Source: CAYYMZ01 sp964473025 (GTDB lineage: Bacteria > Patescibacteriota > UBA1384 > DTJR01). From it: a stretch of 45,670 nucleotides of DNA. The stretch spans positions 1-45,670 of the forward strand of contig CAYYMZ010000005.1 in assembly GCA_964473025.1 (NCBI GenBank), written 5' to 3'. The notes under the pieces were generated by a model that saw only the letters and a list, made by a program, of their open reading frames with translations, had not been told where the DNA came from and did no database searches. The stretch's first letter is position 1. Every line of letters starts with the position of its first letter. The position numbers and the translations under genes were made by a program. Positions 30,959 to 39,382 of this stretch are shown here, in pieces.

Positions 30959-31497
30959 CGCTAAAAGAGAGAATGAATAAAGAAATTGTACCGGAACTTT
31001 GCAAGCAATGGTCAGTTCCCGCTTTGGCGTTGCCTTGCATTAAAAAGGTTACTGTAAACACTGGAGTTGGGAGAATCAAGGAGAGTAAAGAAGAGTTGGA
31101 GAATATTGTCCGCGAATTAACAAAAATAACCGGTCAAAAACCAAAATCTAACGCCGCAAAGAAATCAATTTCAACATTTAAGTTAAGAAAAGGACAGGTT
31201 GTAGGTTATTCGGTGACTTTGCGCGGTAATAGAATGTACGATTTTCTTGAGCGTTTGATCAATATTGTTCTGCCAAGATCACGTGAATTCGAGGGAATAC
31301 GCTATAAAAGCTTTGATCGCAGCAACAACCTGACTATCGCTCTTAAAGAGCAGAATATTTTCCCCGAAATCAGAGCGGACGATATTAAACAGGCATGGGG
31401 AATGAGTATCACGGTATCTATAAATAATGCAAAAAACCGAGAAAATGTTGTTGAGTACCTGCGTAAAATCGGCTTTGTTTTTGAAAAGGAGCAATAA
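30955..31497 (+). CDS. rplE: 50S ribosomal protein L5 (uL5)
   Basis: L5 binds 5S rRNA in the central protuberance; 180 residues. Conserved parts are NTGVGRIKESKEEL, ITGQKPKSNAAKKSIS and LPRSREFEGI. The ATG at 30955 overlaps the rplX stop and has GAGGTGA upstream; earlier in-frame codons are rplX read in another frame. It shares one base with the rpsN start. Confidence 0.97.
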   Translation: MTLKERMNKEIVPELCKQWSVPALALPCIKKVTVNTGVGRIKESKEELENIVRELTKITGQKPKSNAAKKSISTFKLRKGQVVGYSVTLRGNRMYDFLERLINIVLPRSREFEGIRYKSFDRSNNLTIALKEQNIFPEIRADDIKQAWGMSITVSINNAKNRENVVEYLRKIGFVFEKEQ

Positions 31498-31682
31498 TGG
31501 CAAGAAAAGCATTAATCGAAAAAGCAAAAAGAAAACCAAAATATTCCAGCAGAATAATCCGGCGCTGTGGTCGATGTGGCCGTTCACGTGGATATTTAAG
31601 AACATTTGGTTTGTGCAGAATCTGCTTTAGGGAGCTGGCCTGCAAGGGTGAAATTCCCGGTGTAACAAAATCATCTTGGTAA
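31497..31682 (+). CDS. rpsN: 30S ribosomal protein S14, zinc type (uS14)
   Basis: Short zinc-binding S14, 61 residues, with Cys24, Cys27, Cys40 and Cys43 forming the ribbon. Begins MARKALIEKAKRKPK. It starts on the last base of the rplE stop and is followed by rpsH 6 bp later. Confidence 0.96.
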   Translation: MARKALIEKAKRKPKYSSRIIRRCGRCGRSRGYLRTFGLCRICFRELACKGEIPGVTKSSW

Positions 31683-31688
31683 TTTATT

Positions 31689-32066
31689 ATGAATGACCCA
31701 ATCGCAGATCTTTTAAATAGAATAAATAACGCAAAAGGTGCCGGTAAGGAGCAGGTTGAAATTCCCTATTCAAGCGTCAAAGAGAACGTGCTTAAGGTTT
31801 TGCGTTCTGAGGGATATGTCGGCGGATACACTCCAGAGAAGGACACGGCCATGTTAATAGTAGATTTAAAGTCGGCCAATAAATCATTCAAAAATATGGT
31901 AAGATATTCGAGACCTGGACGCAGAGTTTATGTTACAAGTAGACGAATTCCACGGCCCAAAAGCGGATTTGGAATGGTTGTTTTGTCGACGCCTCTTGGA
32001 GTTTTAAGCGGACAGAATGCGCGTAAATCTGGTGTCGGCGGAGAAGTAATTTGTGAGGTTTTCTAA
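31689..32066 (+). CDS. rpsH: 30S ribosomal protein S8 (uS8)
   Basis: S8, a primary 16S rRNA binder and, in E. coli, the spc operon repressor. 125 residues. It opens with NDPIADLLNRINNA and ends with the conserved GGEVICEVF. Also conserved is the RRIPRPKSGFGMVVLSTP segment. It touches rplF by one base. Confidence 0.97.
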   Translation: MNDPIADLLNRINNAKGAGKEQVEIPYSSVKENVLKVLRSEGYVGGYTPEKDTAMLIVDLKSANKSFKNMVRYSRPGRRVYVTSRRIPRPKSGFGMVVLSTPLGVLSGQNARKSGVGGEVICEVF

Positions 32067-32614
32067 TGAGTAAAATTGGAAGAAAAGCAATCCTGATTCC
32101 CGAAGGCGTCAAGGTTACGATTGAAGACGCTATCTTAAATGCGACCGGCCCAGCCGGTACTTTGAGTGTTCCGATTGCAAATAGAATCAAAGTAAAAGAA
32201 GAAGATAATAAAATCATTGTCGAGCGGACAACGGCCGACAAGAGTTCGAAAGCACCCCACGGACTAACCAGGGCTTTAATCGCCAATGCTCTCACAGGCG
32301 TAAAAGACGGCTATGAAAAATCGCTCGAGATTATTGGTGTCGGCTATAGGGCGGCGGTTGAGGGTGATACTTTAACGCTTAAAGTTGGTTTCTCGCATGA
32401 TGTTGAAATTAAGGCGCCAGAAGGAATTATATTGGAAGTAAAAAAGAATATTATTTCGGTCAAAGGGATTGATAAACAGCTTGTTGGACAGGTGGCGGCC
32501 AATATCCGCGAGGTGAAAAAACCAGAACCATATAAGGGCAAGGGGATAAAATATGTCGGAGAGAAGATACTTAGAAAAGTCGGGAAAGCAGTAAAGGGTG
32601 CAACCGGGGCTTAA
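32066..32614 (+). CDS. rplF: 50S ribosomal protein L6 (uL6)
   Basis: L6 lies at the factor-binding site; 182 residues with the two-fold repeated domain. It begins MSKIGRKAILIPEGV, and the end has the PEPYKGKGIKY motif. Overlaps rpsH by one base and ends 1 bp before rplR. Confidence 0.97.
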   Translation: MSKIGRKAILIPEGVKVTIEDAILNATGPAGTLSVPIANRIKVKEEDNKIIVERTTADKSSKAPHGLTRALIANALTGVKDGYEKSLEIIGVGYRAAVEGDTLTLKVGFSHDVEIKAPEGIILEVKKNIISVKGIDKQLVGQVAANIREVKKPEPYKGKGIKYVGEKILRKVGKAVKGATGA

Positions 32615-32615
32615 A

Positions 32616-32891
32616 ATGCAAAACACAAGATCAAAAGTAAAAATCTACCGAAGCAACACTGGAATTAGCGTCCAGTTAATTGATGGTGGAAAAACCGTCA
32701 TTGGTCAGGTTTATAAATTCTCAAATGGTGTAAGTCCGGTCGATCAAGCAAATAAATTCGGCCAGGATTTCGGAAAGAAAATAATCAAGAATGGTAATGA
32801 AAAAATAACATACGATCGCGGCCGATTCTTATATCACGGAAGATTAGAATCATTTGCCAATGGAATGAGGTCGGCGGGCGTCAAATTTTAG
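32616..32891 (+). CDS. rplR: 50S ribosomal protein L18 (uL18), short form
   Basis: L18 binds 5S rRNA. Only 91 residues, against about 117 in E. coli; the missing part is the basic N-terminal arm. The core is normal (VQLIDGGKTVIGQ, then DRGRFLYHGRLESFANGMRSAG). I used ATG 32616, just after the rplF stop; the six residues upstream in frame are the rplF end read in another frame. Confidence 0.93.
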   Translation: MQNTRSKVKIYRSNTGISVQLIDGGKTVIGQVYKFSNGVSPVDQANKFGQDFGKKIIKNGNEKITYDRGRFLYHGRLESFANGMRSAGVKF

Positions 32892-32897
32892 GATATT

Positions 32898-33359
32898 ATG
32901 CAAGAATTACGAGATAAGAGATTTGAAGAAAAGGTAATCACGATTGACAGGGTGTCGAGAACTGTTAAGGGTGGGAAAAGAATCAGCTTTAGAGCGTTGG
33001 TCATTATTGGCGACAGGGCTGGACAAGTTGGAATTGGGCTGGGTAAAGCAGCGGAAGTTGCTACCGCAATTCGCAAGGCCGCCAATAATGCCAGAAAGAA
33101 CCAGGTTTCGATTAATATAACAGATAGCGGATCTATTAGAAAGGAAGTATTGTCAAAATTAGGTTCTGCCACAATTCTTCTCAAACCAGCTCCTAAGGGT
33201 ACCTCGATAATTGCAGGTGGAGTGGTTAGGGCTGTTGCCGAGCTTTCTGGAATTAAGAATCTGGTGGCAAAATCATATGGAACAAACAACAAGATCAACG
33301 TAGCAAAAGCGGCACAAAAAGGTTTGATCGAAGCAGGTGAAAATGAAAATATTACTTAA
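32898..33359 (+). CDS. rpsE: 30S ribosomal protein S5 (uS5)
   Basis: S5, 153 residues, on the 30S body at the mRNA entry. It has RVSRTVKGGKRISFRALVIIGD, GLGKAAEVATAIRKA and the GIKNLVAKSYGTNN segment. In most bacteria rpmD follows; here rplO overlaps directly by 17 bp, so L30 is missing from the operon. Confidence 0.97.
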   Translation: MQELRDKRFEEKVITIDRVSRTVKGGKRISFRALVIIGDRAGQVGIGLGKAAEVATAIRKAANNARKNQVSINITDSGSIRKEVLSKLGSATILLKPAPKGTSIIAGGVVRAVAELSGIKNLVAKSYGTNNKINVAKAAQKGLIEAGENENIT

Positions 33360-33750
33360 ACCTCTCAAGAAGAGTAAAACGAGGGTGGGTCGCGGAATGA
33401 GTTCCGGGCATGGCAAGACCTCTACGCGTGGAATGAATGGTCAGAAATCAAGAACTGGTTCTTCGACCAAATTTTTTGAGGGTGGACAAACAAAGCTAAT
33501 TAATCGCATTCCTAAGGCCCGTGGCTTTAAATCTGTTACGAAAAAAAATCTAACCTTAACAACTGATGATATTGCAAAAATTTTTAAATCGGGAGATATT
33601 GTGTCTTACGATAAAATAACTGAGAAGCTCCGACTTAGAAGCACAGATTTGTCTCGAATAAAAGGATTTAAGATTATCAAAGGAAAAAATACTCTAAACA
33701 ATGTCAGTTTTTCATGCGATATTATTTTGAGTAAATCGATAAAGCAATAA
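33343..33750 (+). CDS. rplO: 50S ribosomal protein L15 (uL15)
   Basis: L15, 135 residues. It has the glycine-rich N terminus RVGRGMSSGHGKTSTRGMNGQKSR and the RIPKARGF motif; the C-terminal domain is shorter and less conserved. The start ATG 33343 has AGGTGA upstream inside rpsE; a GTG two codons earlier is less likely. Followed 1 bp later by secY. Confidence 0.95.
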   Translation: MKILLKPLKKSKTRVGRGMSSGHGKTSTRGMNGQKSRTGSSTKFFEGGQTKLINRIPKARGFKSVTKKNLTLTTDDIAKIFKSGDIVSYDKITEKLRLRSTDLSRIKGFKIIKGKNTLNNVSFSCDIILSKSIKQ

Positions 33751-33751
33751 A

Positions 33752-35035
33752 ATGAATAAGATCCTGGACACATTGAAAAGGATCGTTCATCTGAGAGATC
33801 TCAGAGATAAATTAATAGTTACATTTGCCCTCTTAGTGGTTTTTAGAATTGTCGCACACATTCCACTACCGGGAGTGGATACAGCCGGATTAGCGAACTT
33901 TTTTCAGAATAATCAGGCTCTAGGATTATTAGACCTTTTTTCGGGCGGGTCAGTCAGCAGGTTTTCGCTTGCGATGCTCGGCGTCGGACCCTATATTACC
34001 GCATCAATCGTTATCCAGCTTTTGACGGTAGCGGTTCCGTCTCTTGGAGAACTCCAGAAGGAGGGTGAATATGGAAGGCAGAAAATTAATCAATATACCC
34101 GGTATTTATCCATACCGCTGGCTTTGATTGAGTCGTACGGACTGGTTCGTCTTCTGCAGAGTCAAAATGTCATAAGTGTCTCAGATATTTCCTCGATGGC
34201 ATTAATTTTAATTACAGCGACCGCTGGCACAGTGCTTTTGATGTGGTTGGGTGAAATTATTTCTGAACGCGGCATCGGCAACGGTATCTCTATGATAATC
34301 TCCGCTGGAATCATCGCCGGGCTTCCATCACAAATTGCCGCAACGGGAGAAGTGATTTCAAATAAAGTATTGGTTGGCGGTGAGTTGGTTGCTATTTTTG
34401 TGGCTATGATTGCTTTTATCGTTTGGGTGAACGAGGCGGAAAGAAGGATTCCGGTAAGTTACGCAAGACGTATTAGGGCCGGCCATACCGTCAGCTCAAT
34501 CCAATCTTATCTTCCCATCAAGGCGAATGCCGCTGGCGTAATCCCGATAATCTTTGCGACCAGCATATTAGTAATTCCCGGGGTTTTAGCCCAGTACCTT
34601 CAAGCTTCATCTTCGGAATCAGTTAAAAATTTTGCAATCTCGATGAATACTTTTTTCTCCAACAATACTTACCACGCCATATTATTCTTTCTTCTTGTTT
34701 TTTTCTTTACCTTTTTCTATACGTCGATTATTTTTCAGCCCAAAAACATTGCAGAAAACCTTCAAAAACAGGGAGGGTTTGTTCCGGGGGTTAGGCCGGG
34801 AAATATGACCGCGCAATATCTGGGGTCAATTATTTATAAAATTACTTTCGCCGGGGCTTTCTTCTTATCAATCGTTGCTGTATTTCCATTTGCCCTGCAA
34901 TCCTTAACAGGTATCAGAACCTTGGCGATTGGTGGTACTGGTATTCTGATTATTGTTTCCGTTACACTCGACTTCGTACGCCAAATCAAAGCTCAACTTG
35001 CTATGCGTTCGTATGACGAGATCAAATTCAGATGA
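33752..35035 (+). CDS. secY: Protein translocase subunit SecY
   Basis: Channel subunit of the Sec translocon, 427 residues with ten predicted membrane helices. Conserved are FRIVAHIPLPGVD in helix 1, the plug region after it, GGSVSRFSLAMLGVGPYITASI and the NRIPVSYARR-like loop (ERRIPVSYARRI). The end overlaps map by 4 bp (ATGA). In most bacteria adk lies between secY and map; it is missing here. Confidence 0.98.
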   Translation: MNKILDTLKRIVHLRDLRDKLIVTFALLVVFRIVAHIPLPGVDTAGLANFFQNNQALGLLDLFSGGSVSRFSLAMLGVGPYITASIVIQLLTVAVPSLGELQKEGEYGRQKINQYTRYLSIPLALIESYGLVRLLQSQNVISVSDISSMALILITATAGTVLLMWLGEIISERGIGNGISMIISAGIIAGLPSQIAATGEVISNKVLVGGELVAIFVAMIAFIVWVNEAERRIPVSYARRIRAGHTVSSIQSYLPIKANAAGVIPIIFATSILVIPGVLAQYLQASSSESVKNFAISMNTFFSNNTYHAILFFLLVFFFTFFYTSIIFQPKNIAENLQKQGGFVPGVRPGNMTAQYLGSIIYKITFAGAFFLSIVAVFPFALQSLTGIRTLAIGGTGILIIVSVTLDFVRQIKAQLAMRSYDEIKFR

Positions 35036-35775
35036 TAAAAAAGAAAAACAAAGAACAGATAAGGATGATCCGGAAATCAGGGCTTATCGCAAAATTTACC
35101 CTAAAGGAAATCCTTTGCGCAGCTAGACCGGGTGTAAGCCGACTCGAATTAGAGAAAGTCGCGAACCGCTTAATTGCTGCTCGCGGGGCAAAACCCTCCT
35201 TTCTGGGTTATCGGGGCTATAAATTTGCCACCTGCATCTCGATTAACGATGAGGTAGTTCATGGGATGCCCAGCGAGAGACGAATTAAAGAAGGCGACGT
35301 TGTCTCGATCGATGTCGGGGTGAATTATAATGGGTATTTTTCCGACACAGCGGCAACGGTTATCGTTGGTTTGGCGAGCAGGGAGGTCGAAAAACTCGTT
35401 TGGGCAACTCAAAGAGCACTGATGGATGCTATCTCAATTGTTGAGCCAGGGGTTAGGGTAGGGAAGATTGAAAATACAACCGGAGAAGTGTTAAGGGGGA
35501 ATAAACTTAAGCCAATTCTTGCCCTGTCCGGTCATGGCGTAGGATTTGCGGTACACGAAGAGCCGTCAATAAAAAGCGACGGCGAAGTAGGCGGTGGTGA
35601 GGTTCTGCAGGAAGGTATGGTAATTGCAATTGAACCAATGGCGACGCTGGGGACCGGAGAGGTGTATACCGACAACGATGGATGGACGATTAAAACCGTA
35701 GATGGAAAGCCGGCCGCTCACTTTGAACATACTATTGTGGTCACAAAAAACGGATATAAAATGTTGACAGCTTGA
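35032..35775 (+). CDS. map: Methionine aminopeptidase, type I
   Basis: Removes the initiator methionine from nascent proteins; 247 residues. Metal ligands of the pita-bread fold are visible: Asp in SIDVGV and in FSDTAATV, His in SGHGVGFAVHEEP, and Glu in AIEPMA and in HFEHTIVV. Overlaps secY by 4 bp. A 48-bp gap follows before infA. Confidence 0.97.
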   Translation: MIKKKNKEQIRMIRKSGLIAKFTLKEILCAARPGVSRLELEKVANRLIAARGAKPSFLGYRGYKFATCISINDEVVHGMPSERRIKEGDVVSIDVGVNYNGYFSDTAATVIVGLASREVEKLVWATQRALMDAISIVEPGVRVGKIENTTGEVLRGNKLKPILALSGHGVGFAVHEEPSIKSDGEVGGGEVLQEGMVIAIEPMATLGTGEVYTDNDGWTIKTVDGKPAAHFEHTIVVTKNGYKMLTA

Positions 35776-35823
35776 TTAAAAAATGTTAATATTGGATGTG
35801 GCTAACGTATGAGTTGAGGATGA

Positions 35824-36042
35824 ATGCCAAATAACGATTTAATAGAAATAGAAGGGGAAATTATCGAGGCATTACCTAATGCCTTATTTAAGTTGAAGCT
35901 AGATTCCGGTCAGGAAATTATCGGGCATCTGTCAGGAAAAATGCGCATCCACTATATCAGGGTTGTTCCAGGGGATCGGGTGAAGGTTGAAATGACTCCC
36001 TACGATTTATCAAAAGGGAGAATTGTAACGAGGTTGAAATGA
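35824..36042 (+). CDS. infA: Translation initiation factor IF-1
   Basis: OB-fold factor binding the A site of the 30S, 72 residues, the exact family length. It has IEIEGEIIEALPNALFKLKL, ISGKMRIHYIRVVPGDRVKVE-like sequence and DLSKGRI. A GAGGATGA ribosome binding site precedes the start. Its stop TGA overlaps the rpmJ start (ATGA). Confidence 0.97.
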   Translation: MPNNDLIEIEGEIIEALPNALFKLKLDSGQEIIGHLSGKMRIHYIRVVPGDRVKVEMTPYDLSKGRIVTRLK

Positions 36043-36167
36043 AAGTACGTCCATCGGTTAAAAAAATTTGTAATAAATGTAAAATTGTTCGCCGTCGGGG
36101 TAAAACCGGTAAGATTAAGATTTATGTAACGTGTGTAAACCCAAGGCACAAACAAAGACAGGGATAA
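36039..36167 (+). CDS. rpmJ: 50S ribosomal protein L36 (bL36), zinc form
   Basis: A 42-residue protein beginning MKVRPSVKKIC. Zinc ligands Cys11, Cys14, Cys32 and His37 are all present (CNKC, then CVNPRH). It starts inside the infA stop codon (ATGA) and ends two bases before rpsM. It is slightly longer than usual (37-38) because of a two-to-four residue insertion and a QG end. Confidence 0.93.
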   Translation: MKVRPSVKKICNKCKIVRRRGKTGKIKIYVTCVNPRHKQRQG

Positions 36168-36169
36168 AA

Positions 36170-36556
36170 ATGATTAGAATTGCGGGCGTTAATATTTCGG
36201 AAAACAAAAGAGCTGTAATCGCCCTTACTTATGTGCAGGGTATCGGAATTGCATCCTCTAAGAAAATTTTAAAACAGGTGAAAATTTCCGAGGATGAACA
36301 TCTCGGTAAAGTTTCTGAGTCAGATATAGAGACAATACGAAGGATCGTTGAGAAAGAACATACGGTCGAGGGAGATTTACGCTCAGAAGTCCAGCGCAAC
36401 ATTAAAAGATTGAAAGAAATCGGCTCATACCGCGGCTCAAGACATGCTAAAAGTTTGCCGTCCAGGGGACAGAGGACCAAGACAAACGCACGGACAAAAA
36501 GAGGAAGAAAAATTACGGTTGGTTCGGGGCGAAAAAAATCAGCTGAAAAAACCTAA
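36170..36556 (+). CDS. rpsM: 30S ribosomal protein S13 (uS13)
   Basis: S13 forms bridges to the 50S from the 30S head. 128 residues from ATG 36170, two bases after rpmJ. It starts MIRIAGVNISENKR and has GIGIASSKKIL and the SLPSRGQRTKTNARTKRG tail. The upstream in-frame residues are rpmJ read in another frame. Confidence 0.97.
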   Translation: MIRIAGVNISENKRAVIALTYVQGIGIASSKKILKQVKISEDEHLGKVSESDIETIRRIVEKEHTVEGDLRSEVQRNIKRLKEIGSYRGSRHAKSLPSRGQRTKTNARTKRGRKITVGSGRKKSAEKT

Positions 36557-36562
36557 AAAAAT

Positions 36563-36934
36563 ATGAAAAAATCGAAACTTGCAAAACAGATCACTAAAGC
36601 TAAGGTGTTTATCAAATCCTCCTTCAACAACACCCTGCTTTCAGCAACCGACGAACAGGGTAACGTATTCGCTTGGTCATCTACTGGAAGAGCAGGATTT
36701 AAAGGAAGCCGAAAAGCAACGCCTTTCGCCGCAACGCAAGCGGCTAAAATAGTGATCGAGAAAATGCACGAAGCGCAAACAGAAGAGATCTCCGTTTTTG
36801 TTGCGGGAGTTTCTTCGGGACGAGATGCTGCTATAAGAGCATTTGGATCGGCTGGGTTTCGAATCGGAAAGATATCCGACATCACACCAATACCGCACAA
36901 TGGTTGCCGTGCCAAAAAACCGAGGAGAGTTTAA
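36563..36934 (+). CDS. rpsK: 30S ribosomal protein S11 (uS11)
   Basis: S11 on the 30S platform, 123 residues. Conserved parts are FNNTLLSATDEQGNVFAWSS, GRAGFKGSRKATPFAA and the C-terminal TPIPHNGCR-AKKPRRV. Overlaps rpsD by one base (TAATG). Confidence 0.97.
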   Translation: MKKSKLAKQITKAKVFIKSSFNNTLLSATDEQGNVFAWSSTGRAGFKGSRKATPFAATQAAKIVIEKMHEAQTEEISVFVAGVSSGRDAAIRAFGSAGFRIGKISDITPIPHNGCRAKKPRRV

Positions 36935-37527
36935 TGAAAAAAAACGATAAATGTAGGATTTGTAGAAGAGTTGGTGAAAAACTATTCCTCAAGGGCGAAA
37001 AGTGTAATTCACCGAAGTGTGTTTTTAATAAGAAGAGTTACGCTCCCGGGTTAGCTGGTCCGAAAGTTAGAATGAGGCGCGGATCGGATTATTCAACACA
37101 GCTTAGAGAAAAACAAAAAGCCCGCGCTATTTATGGGGTCTCGGAAAAGCAAATGCAGAACTATTTCAAGGAGGCCCGTAAAGATAGATCCGCAACAGGT
37201 GAGATTTTAATTCAACTTCTAGAAAGACGATTGGACAACGTTGTTTTTCGAGCCGGATTCGGAGTATCCCGTAATGAGGCACGGCAGATGGTAAGCCACG
37301 GTAAAATACTTCTAAATGGCAAGAGAGCGAAGACACCATCACAGCTCATCGGTCTAAATGATGTTATAAAAACAACAAAGCTTCCTGAAAAACCGCTATC
37401 TCAAAAGGAAATGCCTCAATGGCTAAACCTTATGGGTACGGGCGAAGTAGGGGTTTCTGCTCTGCCGGTTAAGGAAGAGTTATCGCTTATCAACGAACAA
37501 TTAATAATTGAATTTTATTCAAAATAA
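36934..37527 (+). CDS. rpsD: 30S ribosomal protein S4 (uS4), zinc form
   Basis: S4 nucleates 30S assembly, 197 residues. The N-terminal zinc site consists of Cys7, Cys10, Cys24 and Cys29; the S4 RNA-binding domain (about 90-155) has LERRLDNVVFRAGF and SRNEARQMVSHGKILLNGK. The start ATG 36934 has GAGGAGAG upstream and overlaps the rpsK stop. The rpoA gene follows after 11 bp. Confidence 0.97.
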   Translation: MKKNDKCRICRRVGEKLFLKGEKCNSPKCVFNKKSYAPGLAGPKVRMRRGSDYSTQLREKQKARAIYGVSEKQMQNYFKEARKDRSATGEILIQLLERRLDNVVFRAGFGVSRNEARQMVSHGKILLNGKRAKTPSQLIGLNDVIKTTKLPEKPLSQKEMPQWLNLMGTGEVGVSALPVKEELSLINEQLIIEFYSK

Positions 37528-37538
37528 AAGGAGTATAT

Positions 37539-38300
37539 ATGAGTTATATCTTAAACGATTTGAATCTTCTCGAAATTAAATCGCAAGGCCTAGAGGACAA
37601 TAAATCCACTCAGTTTATCATCGAACCGTTATCACCAGGATATGGCGTTACCGTTGGAAATACTTTGCGGAGAATATTGCTCTCATCACTTGAAGGAGCT
37701 GCTATAAAGTCAGTAAAGATAGTGGGAGCAAGCCACGAATTTTCCACCCTTAAAGGAATAAAGGAAGACGTTGTTGATTTAATCCTAAATCTTAAGACCA
37801 CAAGGTTTAAATTGACGGGCGAAGGTCCGGTAATGCTGGAATTGTCGATTAAAGGGCCCAAAAAAGTGACTGCCGCGGATTTTAAGAAAAATTCACAGAT
37901 TGAAATCGTTGATCCCGATCATTACATTGCGTCAGTAGAAAAAGCAGGAAAACTAGACCTTGAAGTTGAAATTGATCGCGGACGCGGTTATATCCCCGTC
38001 GAAAAAAAAATAGACGAGAAATTGCCGCTCGGGACAATTATGGTGGACAGCATTTATACCCCAGTGAAAAAAGTTAAGTTTGACGTTGAAAACACCCGTG
38101 TTGGCGGAATGACCGACTACAACCGGCTTATCATAGAAATTACGACCGATGGAACTATCAGCCCCTCAGATGCTCTAAAAACAGCCGCACAAATCATGAA
38201 TGAACACCTGCAGGCGGTAATTGACTCCTGCACAGTTGCACCGAAATCCGCTAAATCCGAGAAGAAATCAACCAAAAAGAAAAAGAAAAACGAGGAATAA
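37539..38300 (+). CDS. rpoA: RNA polymerase alpha subunit, no C-terminal domain
   Basis: Alpha subunit, the assembly platform for beta and beta'. The N-terminal domain (about 1-230) is complete: EPLSPGYGVTVGNTLRRILLSSLEG, SLKGIKED-like KGIKEDVVDLILNLK, and GRGYIPVE. The usual protein has about 310-330 residues; this one stops at 253 with a short lysine-rich tail, so the helix-hairpin-helix C-terminal domain that binds UP elements and activators is missing. The next gene starts on the last base of the stop, so no frameshift hides the domain. A strong AAGGAG ribosome binding site precedes it. Confidence 0.96.
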   Translation: MSYILNDLNLLEIKSQGLEDNKSTQFIIEPLSPGYGVTVGNTLRRILLSSLEGAAIKSVKIVGASHEFSTLKGIKEDVVDLILNLKTTRFKLTGEGPVMLELSIKGPKKVTAADFKKNSQIEIVDPDHYIASVEKAGKLDLEVEIDRGRGYIPVEKKIDEKLPLGTIMVDSIYTPVKKVKFDVENTRVGGMTDYNRLIIEITTDGTISPSDALKTAAQIMNEHLQAVIDSCTVAPKSAKSEKKSTKKKKKNEE

Positions 38301-38653
38301 TGTCGAGAGTGTCGAAAATAAAAAAACCAATATTAAGGCTGGCGAAAAATCAGCTTTCGTCCTTGATTTTAGCTGAAAGATTAGTCACGACCCAATCAAA
38401 AGCAAAGACCTTAAAACAACAGGCTCAAGCTTTAATATCGCTTCTTGTCACGTCTAAAGACAAGCTGGCCCTTAGGCGAAAATTAAACAATATGCTTTAC
38501 GGCAAGGCGATTGACAAGGCACTCGATGAAGGAAGATCATACAAATCAGTTTCAATCTTCAAGACCAAAAAACGCTCGGGGGATTCGGCTTCAATGTCAA
38601 TCGTGAGTTTGAATCTGGTAAAACAGGAAAAAGAATCAAATAAGAAGGCTTAG
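38300..38653 (+). CDS. rplQ: 50S ribosomal protein L17 (bL17)
   Basis: L17, 117 residues near the tunnel exit. It has the ALxxNLxxSLI-like segment LAKNQLSSLILAERLVTTQSKAKTLK (seen as QLSSLILAERLVTT) and a basic tail. Starts on the last base of the rpoA stop. More divergent than its neighbours, but identity is clear from position and pattern. Confidence 0.92.
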   Translation: MSRVSKIKKPILRLAKNQLSSLILAERLVTTQSKAKTLKQQAQALISLLVTSKDKLALRRKLNNMLYGKAIDKALDEGRSYKSVSIFKTKKRSGDSASMSIVSLNLVKQEKESNKKA

Positions 38654-38654
38654 G

Positions 38655-38996
38655 ATGAAAGAAGTTAAATACGACGCAACAAATAAAGCACTGGGAAGGA
38701 TTTCTTCGGAAATAGCCCGCATCTTAATGGATAAAGACAACGTTAATTTTGCCCCAAACGTTGTTTTCGACGGTACGGTCGAGGTTTTAAATCTAGAAAA
38801 GGTTCAACTTAGTGAAAAAAAACTGGTCGACTCAAAGTATTATCGCCACAGCGGTTACATCGGTAATTTAAAGGAAAGTACAATGAAGGAGTTATGGGAG
38901 AAGGACTACAAAAAATTCTTCATAAATATGGTAAAAAACATGCTTCCTAATAACAAATTGAGAAGCATTAGATTAAAAAAGATTAAGATTAAATAA
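38655..38996 (+). CDS. rplM: 50S ribosomal protein L13 (uL13), short form
   Basis: L13, an early 50S assembly protein. The core is present (DATNKALGRISSEIARIL, then YYRHSGYIGNLKE and NMLPNNKLR). At 113 residues it is shorter than the usual 140-150: the N-terminal strand and the C-terminal extension are missing. Ends on the first base of rpsI. Confidence 0.93.
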   Translation: MKEVKYDATNKALGRISSEIARILMDKDNVNFAPNVVFDGTVEVLNLEKVQLSEKKLVDSKYYRHSGYIGNLKESTMKELWEKDYKKFFINMVKNMLPNNKLRSIRLKKIKIK

Positions 38997-39382
38997 TGGT
39001 TACAGTAAAATACTTTTTTGGAACAGGTAGGAGAAAGACAGCTATTGCCCAGGTACGCCTTTTTGCGGGTTCTGGAAAGGTTAAGTATGCGGACCAAAGC
39101 GACGTTAAGGATGAGTTGCTAATGGAACATGCAAAGAAACCTCTTTTACTGGTGTCGCTGGATAATAAATATGATATCACGGTTTCGCTCTCCGGCGGCG
39201 GATTATCCTCACAGCGGGGAGCAACCCTGTTGGCAGTTTCGCGTGCTCTTGCAAAAGTAGATCCCGAAATAGAAAAAACATTAAAAAAAGAGGATTACTT
39301 AACGCGGGATCCAAGAGAGAAAGAACGTAAAAAACCAGGCTTGAAACGTGCACGAAGGGCGCCACAGTGGGCGAAAAGATAA
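38996..39382 (+). CDS. rpsI: 30S ribosomal protein S9 (uS9)
   Basis: S9 of the 30S head, whose C-terminal tail reaches the P-site tRNA. 128 residues. It has YFFGTGRRKTAIAQVRLF, the GGGLSSQRGA segment and the tail KKPGLKRARRAPQWAKR ending in Lys-Arg, with Trp in place of the usual Tyr or Phe. It overlaps rbfA by 16 bp if rbfA begins at GTG 39367. Confidence 0.96.
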   Translation: MVTVKYFFGTGRRKTAIAQVRLFAGSGKVKYADQSDVKDELLMEHAKKPLLLVSLDNKYDITVSLSGGGLSSQRGATLLAVSRALAKVDPEIEKTLKKEDYLTRDPREKERKKPGLKRARRAPQWAKR

